Source of the DNA: G965247775 sp965247775
GTDB lineage: Bacteria > Chloroflexota > Dehalococcoidia > Bin125
Direction: 5' to 3'
NCBI GenBank assembly: GCA_965247775.1
Contig: OZ252031.1
Coordinates: 992,001-1,056,000 of the forward strand
Length of the DNA: 64,000 nt
The position numbers were made by a program, and so were the translations under genes. Below, piece by piece: positions 7,191-15,122 of this stretch; positions within the stretch are counted from its first letter, which is position 1, and every line of letters begins with the position of its first letter. The notes under the pieces are model-generated. The model was not told the origin of the DNA, did no database searches, and saw only the letters and a list, made by a program, of their open reading frames with translations.

Positions 7191-8672
7191 CTATCGGGCG
7201 ACCTCGGTCGCGCGCATCTCCCGCAGGACGGTCACGCGGATCTGGCCGGGGTACTGCAACCCCTCCTCGATGCGGCGGCTGATGTCGCGGGCGATGCGCA
7301 TGGACTCCAGATCGTCGACCTGCTCGGGGTCCACCAGCACACGCACCTCGCGGCCCGCCTGGATGGCGAAGGAGCGCTGCACGCCGTCGAAGGAGTTGGC
7401 GATCTCTTCCAGTTGGCGCAGGCGCTCGACATAGCGGTCGGCGGACTCCCGCCGGGCGCCGGGCCGCCCGCCCGAGATGGCGTCGGAGACCTGCACGATG
7501 ACCGCCTCGACGCTCTCCATCTCGACTTCGTCGTGGTGGGCCTCGATGCAGTTGACGACGCTCTGGGGCAGCTTGAAGCGGCGCGCGATATCGCCACCGA
7601 TGAGGGCGTGCGTGCCCTCCACCTCATGATCCACGGCCTTGCCCAGGTCGTGGAGCAGGCCGCCGCGGCGGGCGATGTCGGCGTCGGCGCCCATCTCTTC
7701 GGCCAGCATGCCGGCGATGTGAGCCGTCTCCACGGCGTGGCGCAACTGATTCTGCCCGTAGGAGGTGCGGTAGCGCAGGCGGCCGAAGATGTTGAGGAGG
7801 TCGCTGGGCAGGTCCGGGCAGCGCACGTCGGCGGCCGCCTCGCGGCCCGCCTCCCGGACGGTCTCCTCCACCTCGCGCGTGGCCTTTTCGACCTGCTCCT
7901 CGATGCGGGTGGGGTGAATGCGGCCGTCGGAGACGAGCCGGCTGAGCGCGATCTTGCCGATCTGGCGGCGTACGGGGTCGAAGGCGGAGATCGTCACCGC
8001 GTCCGGGGTGTCGTCGATGATCAGGTCGCAGCCGGTGGCCAGCTCCAGGGCACGGATGTTGCGCCCCTCGCGGCCGATGATGCGCCCCTTCATCTCGTCG
8101 CCGGGGATGGGGACGACGGCCACCGTGGACTCAGTCGTGACCTCCGAGGCGACTCGCTGGACGGCGGTCGCGACGAACTTGCGCGCCTTCTCCGAGGCCT
8201 CTTCCCGCGCCTGCTCCGCGCCCTCGCGCACGCGGCGGTTCACGTCCTCGCGGATCTCGGTGTCCACGATCGCCATCAGCCGCTCGCGTGCCTGGTTGGA
8301 ACTCAGCCGCGCGATCGCCTCCAGGCGCTCGCGCTCCTCCGCGACGAGCTGGTCGATCGCCTCTTCGCGCTCGGTCAAGCCGTCCGCGCGCGAGCGTACG
8401 CGTTGCTCCTGGCGATCGATCTCGCTGTTCTTGCGGTCCAGCGCTTCCTCCCGCTTGAGCAGCCGATCCTCGTGGCGCTGCTGGTCCTCGCGCGTCTTGC
8501 GCAGGTCCGCCTCCATCTCGCGACGGGCGGCCAGCGCCTCCTCCTGGACTTCGAGCTGTCGGGCTTTGGCGTCTTGCTCCGCACGCTCGGTGATCCGTTG
8601 CGCCGCCAGGCGCGCCTCATCACGAGGGTCGGGACCGCCGCCGCGCAGGAGCCGCAACAGGGCTCCTAGCAT
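7191..8672 (-). CDS. rny: Ribonuclease Y without the usual N-terminal membrane anchor
   Basis: Endoribonuclease that initiates mRNA decay. The 493-residue protein has a long Glu/Arg-rich coiled coil to about residue 190, a KH domain with GRIIGREGRNIRALE, an HD domain with LLHDLGKA, and the conserved C-terminal region. Family members normally start with a membrane helix. This one begins with a short MLGALLRLLRGGG and goes straight into the coiled coil. An in-frame TGA four codons upstream of the ATG rules out a longer start. GAGG lies about seven bases before ATG 8672. It could be soluble or held by an amphipathic start. ymdB follows directly. Confidence 0.95.
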   Translation of the reverse strand: MLGALLRLLRGGGPDPRDEARLAAQRITERAEQDAKARQLEVQEEALAARREMEADLRKTREDQQRHEDRLLKREEALDRKNSEIDRQEQRVRSRADGLTEREEAIDQLVAEERERLEAIARLSSNQARERLMAIVDTEIREDVNRRVREGAEQAREEASEKARKFVATAVQRVASEVTTESTVAVVPIPGDEMKGRIIGREGRNIRALELATGCDLIIDDTPDAVTISAFDPVRRQIGKIALSRLVSDGRIHPTRIEEQVEKATREVEETVREAGREAAADVRCPDLPSDLLNIFGRLRYRTSYGQNQLRHAVETAHIAGMLAEEMGADADIARRGGLLHDLGKAVDHEVEGTHALIGGDIARRFKLPQSVVNCIEAHHDEVEMESVEAVIVQVSDAISGGRPGARRESADRYVERLRQLEEIANSFDGVQRSFAIQAGREVRVLVDPEQVDDLESMRIARDISRRIEEGLQYPGQIRVTVLREMRATEVAR

Positions 8673-8728
8673 GGTGTTTCCTCAGTGGCAGCCGTCGATT
8701 CTCCTGAATCGTCGGCCGCCCGGTTTCG

Positions 8729-8749
8729 AACCGTCCCTCAGGGACGGTT
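8729..8749 (-). promoter_or_regulatory. Perfect 10-bp inverted repeat between recX and rny
   Basis: AACCGTCCCT is followed by one base and then its exact complement AGGGACGGTT. There is no T-run on the minus side, so a classic terminator is not supported. It lies about 60 bases before the rny start and may form a stem-loop in the rny mRNA leader, or slow read-through from recX. Confidence 0.4.
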
Positions 8750-8813
8750 GCGTATCATGCGATGTCCCCATGGTAGGCGCGGGCCGGGGCGGGCGCCAGG
8801 CGGGCAGCGTTGT

Positions 8814-9443
8814 CTAGCTGTCGGTGTGTGGTCGCAGGGCGGGGTCCCCCCAGCCGGCCTGCAGTGCGCGCTCCGTCAGCGCTCGCGAGAAGCCTCGGCG
8901 CGTGAGCAGCCCGCCCGCCCGCGCTCGGTAGGCGTCCCAGTTGGGGCAGCGCTTGGCCTGCGCGGCCGCGAGCTTTGCCGCCAAGGCTTCATCGTCGACA
9001 TGCCGCGTGACGTCCGCGGCCACCGCCGCATCCACCCCCTGCGCCCGCAGCTCCTGCACGATCAGACGCCGGGCGCGCGGGCGCGATCGCACACGGCTCT
9101 CGGTCCAGGAGGCGGCGAAGGCGCGGTCGTTGAGGTGCCCCTGGGCGGCGATGCGATCCAGCGCTTGCGCCGCCAGCGGGGCGGGCGTGCCGCGCTCCCG
9201 CAGGCGCCGGGCGAGGTCGGCCCGGCTGCGCGGGCGCCCGGCCAGCCAGCGCAGGAGCCAGCGCTCGGCCTCGTGCAGCGCGGCCTGCTCCCGCAGGCGG
9301 TCGAGGATGGGCGTCTCGATCGCTTGCCCCACGGCCAGACGACGCCCCGGCAGGAAGTCGCGGTCGCAGTGGAGGACGCCGCCGTCGGCGAAGTCGACAT
9401 GGATCGTGCGCCCGCGCCGCTGCACCTGGTCGATCCGGGGCAT
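8814..9443 (-). CDS. recX: Regulatory protein RecX
   Basis: Modulator of RecA filaments. The 209-residue protein has the three-helix repeats of the family, for example RPRSRADLARRLRERG and LNDRAFAASWTESR, followed by a third degenerate repeat. It starts at ATG 9443, eleven bases after the recA stop. The recA-recX order on one strand is the common arrangement and implies joint SOS expression from the operator region upstream of recA. The ribosome site is weak, suggesting coupling to recA translation. Confidence 0.92.
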   Translation of the reverse strand: MPRIDQVQRRGRTIHVDFADGGVLHCDRDFLPGRRLAVGQAIETPILDRLREQAALHEAERWLLRWLAGRPRSRADLARRLRERGTPAPLAAQALDRIAAQGHLNDRAFAASWTESRVRSRPRARRLIVQELRAQGVDAAVAADVTRHVDDEALAAKLAAAQAKRCPNWDAYRARAGGLLTRRGFSRALTERALQAGWGDPALRPHTDS

Positions 9444-9454
9444 GGCCGCGGGCC

Positions 9455-10651
<1,197 letters not shown>

Positions 10652-10722
10652 CAGACACCCCTTCGAGCGGCCGCCGCTGCCAGCATAAGCCGGGATCGGG
10701 CTCGGCAGCGGCTCCAGCGACA

Positions 10723-10764
10723 GAACACGCGTTCGCGTGGATGCGCACTGTCGCACATGTGTTC
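10723..10764 (-). promoter_or_regulatory. Two LexA-type SOS boxes upstream of recA
   Basis: GAAC-ACGC-GTTC at 10723-10734 is a perfect dyad of the GAAC-N4-GTTC operator bound by LexA in Gram-positive-type bacteria. A second copy GCAC-ATGT-GTTC at 10753-10764 differs by one base. Their centres are 30 bases apart, close to three helix turns. On the minus strand the distal copy falls between a possible -35 TTGCCT and a weak -10. The boxes also lie within 90 bases of the divergent DUF167 gene. Confidence 0.7.
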
Positions 10765-10803
10765 GGATGAGGCAAGGCGCCGCGCCGGGCCCGAGTCGTG
10801 GAT

Positions 10804-10809
10804 TATGGT
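10804..10809 (+). promoter_or_regulatory. -10 hexamer TATGGT, six bases before the DUF167 gene
   Basis: TATGGT is followed by six bases and ATG 10816, the same arrangement as at six other genes in the window. It suggests a leaderless or nearly leaderless transcript divergent from recA. Confidence 0.4.
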
Positions 10810-10815
10810 GAGCGC

Positions 10816-11103
10816 ATGGCGCCTGCCCAGACGACGATCGCCGTCCGCGTGACCCCTCGCGCCCGGCGCGCCGCCGTAGGTGGCTGGGAGAGCGACGTGC
10901 TGCGCGTGCGCGTCAACGCGCCGCCGTTGGACGGGCGAGCCAACCGCTCCCTGCTCGCGCTGCTGAGCCGGGCGCCGGGCGTGCCCAGCGGGGACCTGCG
11001 CCTGATCCGGGGTGAGAAGAGCCGCGACAAGGTGGTGGCGGTGGCGGGGCTCGATCGGGGGGAGGTGCGGCGCCGCATCGACGCGGTGGCTAACGGGCGC
11101 TAG
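10816..11103 (+). CDS. DUF167 (YggU-family) protein
   Basis: A 95-residue protein of the YggU/DUF167 family, recognised by VRVTPRARRAAVGG, the central VRVNAPPLDGRANRSLLALL and the GEKSRDKVV segment near the end. The biochemical role of the family is not established. It often lies next to yggT, yggS or proC, as here. An upstream GTG at 10798 is an alternative start. Its stop shares the CTAG palindrome at 11100-11103 with the convergent yggT. Confidence 0.85.
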   Translation: MAPAQTTIAVRVTPRARRAAVGGWESDVLRVRVNAPPLDGRANRSLLALLSRAPGVPSGDLRLIRGEKSRDKVVAVAGLDRGEVRRRIDAVANGR

Positions 11104-11363
11104 GCGGCGTCTGCCAGCGCCCCGGCGACGAAGCCCAGCGTGAGGAGGAGGATCAACGGTGAGAGGTCGATCATGCCAATCATCGCGAAGCGGCGGATGG
11201 GCGCCAGGAGCGGCTCGGTGACGTCGATGAGGAACTTGACCAGCGGGTTGGTGTAATCGAGCGGCCTGTTCGTGAAGACGGGAATCCAACTCATGATCAC
11301 GCGGGCCAGCACGATGAAGAAGACCGCCTGGACGATGATGTAGCCGATGCCTGCGCCGCTCAC
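11100..11363 (-). CDS. YggT/YlmG-family membrane protein
   Basis: An 87-residue protein with two hydrophobic helices flanking the family motif region, including ARVIMSWIPVF and EPLLAPIRRF. YggT/YlmG proteins are linked to division, nucleoid distribution or membrane homeostasis, and their mechanism is not settled. Its GTG start at 11363 overlaps the proC stop by four bases (GTGA). It belongs to the yggS-proC-yggT run that in many Gram-positives follows ftsZ. Confidence 0.9.
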   Translation of the reverse strand: MSGAGIGYIIVQAVFFIVLARVIMSWIPVFTNRPLDYTNPLVKFLIDVTEPLLAPIRRFAMIGMIDLSPLILLLTLGFVAGALADAA

Positions 11364-12199
11364 GATTCCCCCAGTTCCCGGGTGCGGCGGTAGGCCGCGA
11401 TGACGGCTTCCATCGTCCCCGCCCGCACGCCCTGCTGCTCCAGCGCCCGCAGCCCTTCGGCCGTGGTGCCCCCGGGTGAGGTCACCATGTCGCGCAGGAC
11501 GGCAGGGTGCAATCCGGATTCTTTCGCATATAGAGTGGAGCCCAGCACCGTCTGATAGACCAGCTCCGCCGCCAACTCACGCCGCATGCCGATCTGCACT
11601 GCTCCGTCCACGAGCGCCTCCAGGATGAGGAAGACGAAGCCGGGGCCGGAGCCACTGACGGCGGTGGCCATGTCGATATGGCGCTCGTCGGGGACGTAGA
11701 TCTCCTGCCCCAGCGTTGCCAGGAGCTGCCCGACCTGGATGCGCTGCGCCGCCGAGACCTCCTCGGGCGCCGTCCAGACGGTCAGTCCCTGCCCGATCTG
11801 GGCCGGGGTGTTGGGCATGGCGCGGACCACGGCGCGGTGCCCCAGGTGGTCCCGCAGGGTGCGGATGGGGACGCCCGCCATGATCGAGAGCACGAGCTGG
11901 TCCGGCAGGATCCGCCCTTGCAACGATCCGCTCACCTCAGCGAAGTCCTGCGGTTTGACCGCCATGAAGACGAGCGGGGCCTCGGCCGCTGCGGCCTCTG
12001 CGTCGGCCGTGACCTGCACGCCCAGCTTGGTCTGGAGTGTGTTGCGGCGGGTCTCCGAGGTGTCGCAGACGGTGATCGCGGCGGGCGCCGCCAGCTTGTT
12101 GACGACGAGCGCGCGGGTGAAGGTTTCGCCCATCGTGCCGCCGCCGATGATGGCGAAGGCTTTGCCGTCCGCGCCGGCCGAGGTGCCGCCGTCGGTCAT
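11360..12199 (-). CDS. proC: Pyrroline-5-carboxylate reductase
   Basis: Reduces pyrroline-5-carboxylate to proline with NAD(P)H, the last step of proline synthesis. The 279-residue protein has an N-terminal Rossmann motif IIGGGTMGE, the conserved MPNTPAQIGQG, and the C-terminal signature region running from AVSGSGPGFVF to VTSPGGTTAEGL. It begins 21 bases after the yggS stop and overlaps yggT. The yggS-proC-yggT order is conserved in many phyla. Confidence 0.96.
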   Translation of the reverse strand: MTDGGTSAGADGKAFAIIGGGTMGETFTRALVVNKLAAPAAITVCDTSETRRNTLQTKLGVQVTADAEAAAAEAPLVFMAVKPQDFAEVSGSLQGRILPDQLVLSIMAGVPIRTLRDHLGHRAVVRAMPNTPAQIGQGLTVWTAPEEVSAAQRIQVGQLLATLGQEIYVPDERHIDMATAVSGSGPGFVFLILEALVDGAVQIGMRRELAAELVYQTVLGSTLYAKESGLHPAVLRDMVTSPGGTTAEGLRALEQQGVRAGTMEAVIAAYRRTRELGES

Positions 12200-12220
12200 C
12201 GCTGCGCCGCCGCTCGGCGG

Positions 12221-12931
12221 CTAGCGATCGCCGAAGATCGCCCGGCCCACCCGCACGATGGTCGCGCCCTCTTCGATCGCCACCTCGAAATCATTTGTCA
12301 TCCCCATGCTCAGTTGCGGCAGCCCGTGCGTCCGCGCCAGGGCGGACAGCCGCCGGAAGATGGGCCGCACATCCTCCGCGTCGGCGGCCAGCGGCGCGAC
12401 GGTCATCAGCCCCTGCACGCGCAGCCGCTGCAGGCCGGCCAGCGTCGTCGGCAGCTGCGGAAGATCCTCCGGCGCGAAGCCGTGTTTGCTGGCCTCACCC
12501 GACACATTCACTTCCAGCAGGATGGAGAGCGGCTGCGTCAGGCGCCGGTCCAGCGCCGCGGCCAGACGGACGGAGTCGACACTCTCGATCATATCAAAGG
12601 CGCCGGCGTGCTTCGCCTTGTTGGTCTGGAGATGCCCGACCAGGTCGAAACGCGCGCCCTCGCCGCGCAGGGCCGCGACCTTGGGCAGCGCCTCCTGCAC
12701 GCGGTTCTCGCCGAAGCGCTGCTGCCCGGCGGCGAGCGCCGCGCGCAGGCCGTCGATGGGGACCGTCTTGGAGACGGCCACCAGGGCGATGGCGGCGTCG
12801 TCCCGGCCGGCCCGCGCGGCGGCGGCGGCCATGCGCTCGTGTACGGCCTGCAGGTTGCGCGCCACGTGCTCCCAGCCCAGGAGGACGCCTCGCTCAGCGA
12901 GCGGATCCGCCACGGCCTCAGCAGACTCCAC
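12221..12931 (-). CDS. YggS-family PLP-binding protein (PLP homeostasis)
   Basis: Pyridoxal-phosphate-binding TIM-barrel protein of the YggS/PLPBP family, which buffers cellular PLP and has no known catalytic activity. The PLP lysine is in LVAVSKTVP, and GENRVQEALPK, HLQTNKAKH and SMGMTNDFE are family motifs. The GTG at 12931 overlaps the radical SAM gene by 14 bases and has no ribosome site. Relatives usually start nearer the segment at GTG 12865, so the true start may be 12913 or 12865. Confidence 0.92.
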   Translation of the reverse strand: MESAEAVADPLAERGVLLGWEHVARNLQAVHERMAAAAARAGRDDAAIALVAVSKTVPIDGLRAALAAGQQRFGENRVQEALPKVAALRGEGARFDLVGHLQTNKAKHAGAFDMIESVDSVRLAAALDRRLTQPLSILLEVNVSGEASKHGFAPEDLPQLPTTLAGLQRLRVQGLMTVAPLAADAEDVRPIFRRLSALARTHGLPQLSMGMTNDFEVAIEEGATIVRVGRAIFGDR

Positions 12932-14573
12932 AGAGCTTGCAGCCCACCTCCGGCGGCGGGCAGGCGATGGTGAACTTGCTGCGCAGGTGTTTGTCCCACT
13001 CTCGTTCGAAGAAGCGCGCGGTGATGCCGGTGTCCACCTGCGACCAGGGCATCGGTCCCTCGCCCCAGGGCAGGGGGCCGTCCAGCCCCCACTCCGACGC
13101 GGCCCGCATCCAGGAGGCGCGCGTGTTGTCCGGCATGGAGAGGATGGCGTGGGCCAAGCGTTGGTCCGAGCGCGAGCAGATGTCGTCGATGCGGGCCCAG
13201 GCGGGGCTATCGCCGCGCAGGACGATGCCGGTGCGTTTGAAGGCCTCGCGCAACATGCGCAAGCGTGCGCCCACGGTGGCCGCGTCCGTCTGGGCCAGGT
13301 GCTGGTAGGCCGTGGCGGGCTTGGGCACCATAGGCCCCACGCTCATGACGAGTTCGGTGCCGTGTCCCTGCGCGTCCAGGCAGCGCTTCATCTCCAGGCC
13401 CAGCCGCGCCATCTCGGCGACGTCCTGGTCCTCTTCCTCGGGCAGCCCGACCATGAAGTAGCACTTCATGCGGCGCATTCCGGCCGCGCCGACCAGCTCC
13501 GCCGCCCGCAGGATCTGCTCGTGCCCAACTCCCTTGTTGATCTTCGTGCGCAGGCGCTCGCTGCCGGCCTCGGGCGCCACCGTGACCGTGCGCGTGCCGC
13601 CGCGGCTGAGGACCCCCAGCAGCTCCGGCGCCAGATTGTCGACGCGCAGCGAACTGACCGAGACCTGCGCGCCGCGCTCGGCCGCGCCGACGGCCAGCGC
13701 CGGCAGATCGGGATGGTCCGCCACCGCCGCCCCCAGCAGTCCCACCCGCGGCGACTGCTCCAAGCCGCGCTCCACCTGCGAGAGCAGCGCGTCCAGCGGC
13801 CGGTAGCGCGGTGGCCGGAAGACGTAACCGGCGATGCAGAAGCGGCAGCCCCGGCCGCAGCCGCGCGCTGCCTCGATCAGGGTCATGTTGGACAGTTCCG
13901 TGTCTTCGGTGAGGACGGCCGACATGGCTTCCGTCTCGCCGATCTCCCGGACCCACTGCCGCTCCACCCCCTCCGGGGCCCCCAGCGCCGGCACCAGAAC
14001 GCCCGGCACCGCCGCCAGCGCCTCCAGCAACGCGGCCCGCGTGCCGTGCAGGCCGTCCCGGATCACCTCCACGAGCTGCGTGAGGATCGGCTCGGCCTCC
14101 CCGATCACGAAGGCGTCGAAGCAATCGGCCAGCGGCGTGGGGTTGGTGATCACGGCGGCGCCGCCACCGATCACGATCGGGTGCCGCTCGTCACGCTCAG
14201 CCGCCAGGGGCGGCAGGCCCGCCGCCTGCAACGACCGCACGACGTGGTAGTCGTCGATCTCGTAGGTGAGCGTGTAGGCGATGACGGGGAAGTCGGACAG
14301 TGGCCGCTGCGACTCCATCGACACCAGCGCCGGCAGCGGATCGCCGGCGGCCGGGGGATCGTAGAAGGCACGCTCGCAGACCACATCGAGCCGCTGGTTC
14401 AGCAGCCGGTAGATCACTTGCAGGCCGAGGTTGGACATCCCCAGCCGGTAGGCGTTGGGGTAGACCAGGACGAACGGCAGCCGCCCACCCCAGTCCTTGC
14501 GGACGACGCCCTGCTCACGTCGCAGGCGGGTGCGCGCGACGCCGATCGCCGTCTGCATCGATCGTGGGGGCAT
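12918..14573 (-). CDS. Radical SAM protein with B12-binding-like N-terminal domain
   Basis: 551 residues. The N-terminal part (VYPNAYRLGMSNLG, IVIGGGAAVITNP) resembles the cobalamin-binding-type domain of this radical SAM class, but the B12 histidine motif is not obvious. The radical SAM cluster is RGCGRGCRFC (CxxxCxxC), followed by APEAGSERLRTKINKG. The C-terminus ends with clustered cysteines (CPPPEVGCKLCGVC) that could bind a second metal centre. Close relatives are annotated as uncharacterised, and the function is not assigned. ATG 14573 has no Shine-Dalgarno but has TATACT six bases upstream. yggS follows with a 14-base overlap. Confidence 0.88.
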   Translation of the reverse strand: MPPRSMQTAIGVARTRLRREQGVVRKDWGGRLPFVLVYPNAYRLGMSNLGLQVIYRLLNQRLDVVCERAFYDPPAAGDPLPALVSMESQRPLSDFPVIAYTLTYEIDDYHVVRSLQAAGLPPLAAERDERHPIVIGGGAAVITNPTPLADCFDAFVIGEAEPILTQLVEVIRDGLHGTRAALLEALAAVPGVLVPALGAPEGVERQWVREIGETEAMSAVLTEDTELSNMTLIEAARGCGRGCRFCIAGYVFRPPRYRPLDALLSQVERGLEQSPRVGLLGAAVADHPDLPALAVGAAERGAQVSVSSLRVDNLAPELLGVLSRGGTRTVTVAPEAGSERLRTKINKGVGHEQILRAAELVGAAGMRRMKCYFMVGLPEEEDQDVAEMARLGLEMKRCLDAQGHGTELVMSVGPMVPKPATAYQHLAQTDAATVGARLRMLREAFKRTGIVLRGDSPAWARIDDICSRSDQRLAHAILSMPDNTRASWMRAASEWGLDGPLPWGEGPMPWSQVDTGITARFFEREWDKHLRSKFTIACPPPEVGCKLCGVC

Positions 14574-14579
14574 CGGGGA

Positions 14580-14585
14580 AGTATA
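14580..14585 (-). promoter_or_regulatory. -10 hexamer TATACT, six bases before the radical SAM ATG
   Basis: TATACT, six bases, then ATG 14573, with no ribosome site. GGGACG lies 17 bases upstream as a fair -35 (4 of 6). This is the best supported of the probable leaderless promoters in the window. Confidence 0.55.
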
Positions 14586-14625
14586 CGGTGTCCGGTCGGA
14601 GGCGTCCCCGCCAAGCGGCTCAGCG

Positions 14626-14653
14626 AGGGCCGGCCGCGATCGCGGCCGGCCCT
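14626..14653 (-). terminator. Perfect 28-bp palindrome after the histone-like gene
   Basis: AGGGCCGGCCGCGA is immediately followed by its exact complement, so each strand can form a 14-bp stem, less the bases needed for a turn. It begins 45 bases past the stop of the histone-like gene and precedes the radical SAM promoter. There is no T-run, so it is a structural terminator candidate, not a canonical intrinsic one. Confidence 0.5.
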
Positions 14654-14697
14654 GTGTGGCTGGCGCTCCCCGCTGCCGCGAGGGGGCGGGTACGGGT

Positions 14698-14931
14698 CTA
14701 GCTCTTACGGGCGGTCTTCTTCGTCGCCTTACGGGCGGTCTTCTTCGTCGCCTTGCGGGCGGTCTTCTTCGTCGCCTTGCGGGCGGTCTTCTTCGTCGCT
14801 TTACGGGCGGTCTTCTTCGTCGCCTTAGGGGCGGTCTTCTTCGCGGCTGTGCGCTTGGTGGCCTTCTTGGCCGTCGTCTTGCGCGCGGTGCGCTGCTTCG
14901 TCGCCTTCCGAGCTTTTCGTGCTGCTGGCAT
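14698..14931 (-). CDS. Lys/Ala-rich histone H1-like DNA-binding protein
   Basis: A 77-residue protein made almost entirely of Lys, Ala, Thr and Arg. Its C-terminal two thirds is an eight-residue repeat, ATKKTARK, in near-perfect copies. This resembles bacterial histone H1-like proteins and the tails of mycobacterial-type HU, which bind and compact DNA without a fixed fold. GGGAGG lies eight bases before ATG 14931, and a strong promoter lies 56-84 bases further upstream. A 28-bp palindrome follows the stop. The gene is monocistronic. Nucleoid binding is inferred from composition alone. Confidence 0.8.
   Translation of the reverse strand: MPAARKARKATKQRTARKTTAKKATKRTAAKKTAPKATKKTARKATKKTARKATKKTARKATKKTARKATKKTARKS
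14704..14847 (-). repeat. Six tandem 24-bp units inside the histone-like gene
   Basis: Six consecutive 24-base units, differing at few positions, each encode ATKKTARK. The last unit (14824-14847) is the most diverged. In-frame expansion or contraction by slippage would change tail length without breaking the frame. Confidence 0.9.
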
Positions 14932-14986
14932 CAGGCCATCCTCCCGACTGTGATCCCGACCGCGAGCCACTCGCCCCTTGCGAACA

Positions 14987-15015
14987 ATTACACCCTGTTG
15001 CTCCGCTTACGACAA
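14987..15015 (-). promoter_or_regulatory. Promoter of the histone-like gene: TTGTCG-N17-TGTAAT
   Basis: Minus-strand -35 TTGTCG (15015-15010), a 17-base spacer, and -10 TGTAAT (14992-14987). The predicted leader is about 50 bases and contains GGGAGG. The surrounding 120 bases are visibly AT-richer than the rest of the window. Confidence 0.7.
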
Positions 15016-15122
15016 GATCTGGGTAAAAGTTTTTTGCACGCGTAATGGGCGCTGCGAAACGGCCGAGCGGCGGTTGCGAGGCCTCGCCCTGTCGATCATC
15101 AAGCTATGAATAAGTGCCGTGG

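Noticed and set aside
7158..8669. 500-residue plus-strand frame opposite rny
   Set aside because: Mirror of the RNase Y coding strand. The translated text lacks any recognisable family.
14704..14847. CRISPR-like array
   Set aside because: Units are contiguous 24-mers without spacers and encode a protein repeat in the histone-like gene.
15076..15087. 12-bp palindrome after nrdJ as terminator
   Set aside because: The stem is short and is not followed by a T-run. It may be chance in GC-rich DNA.
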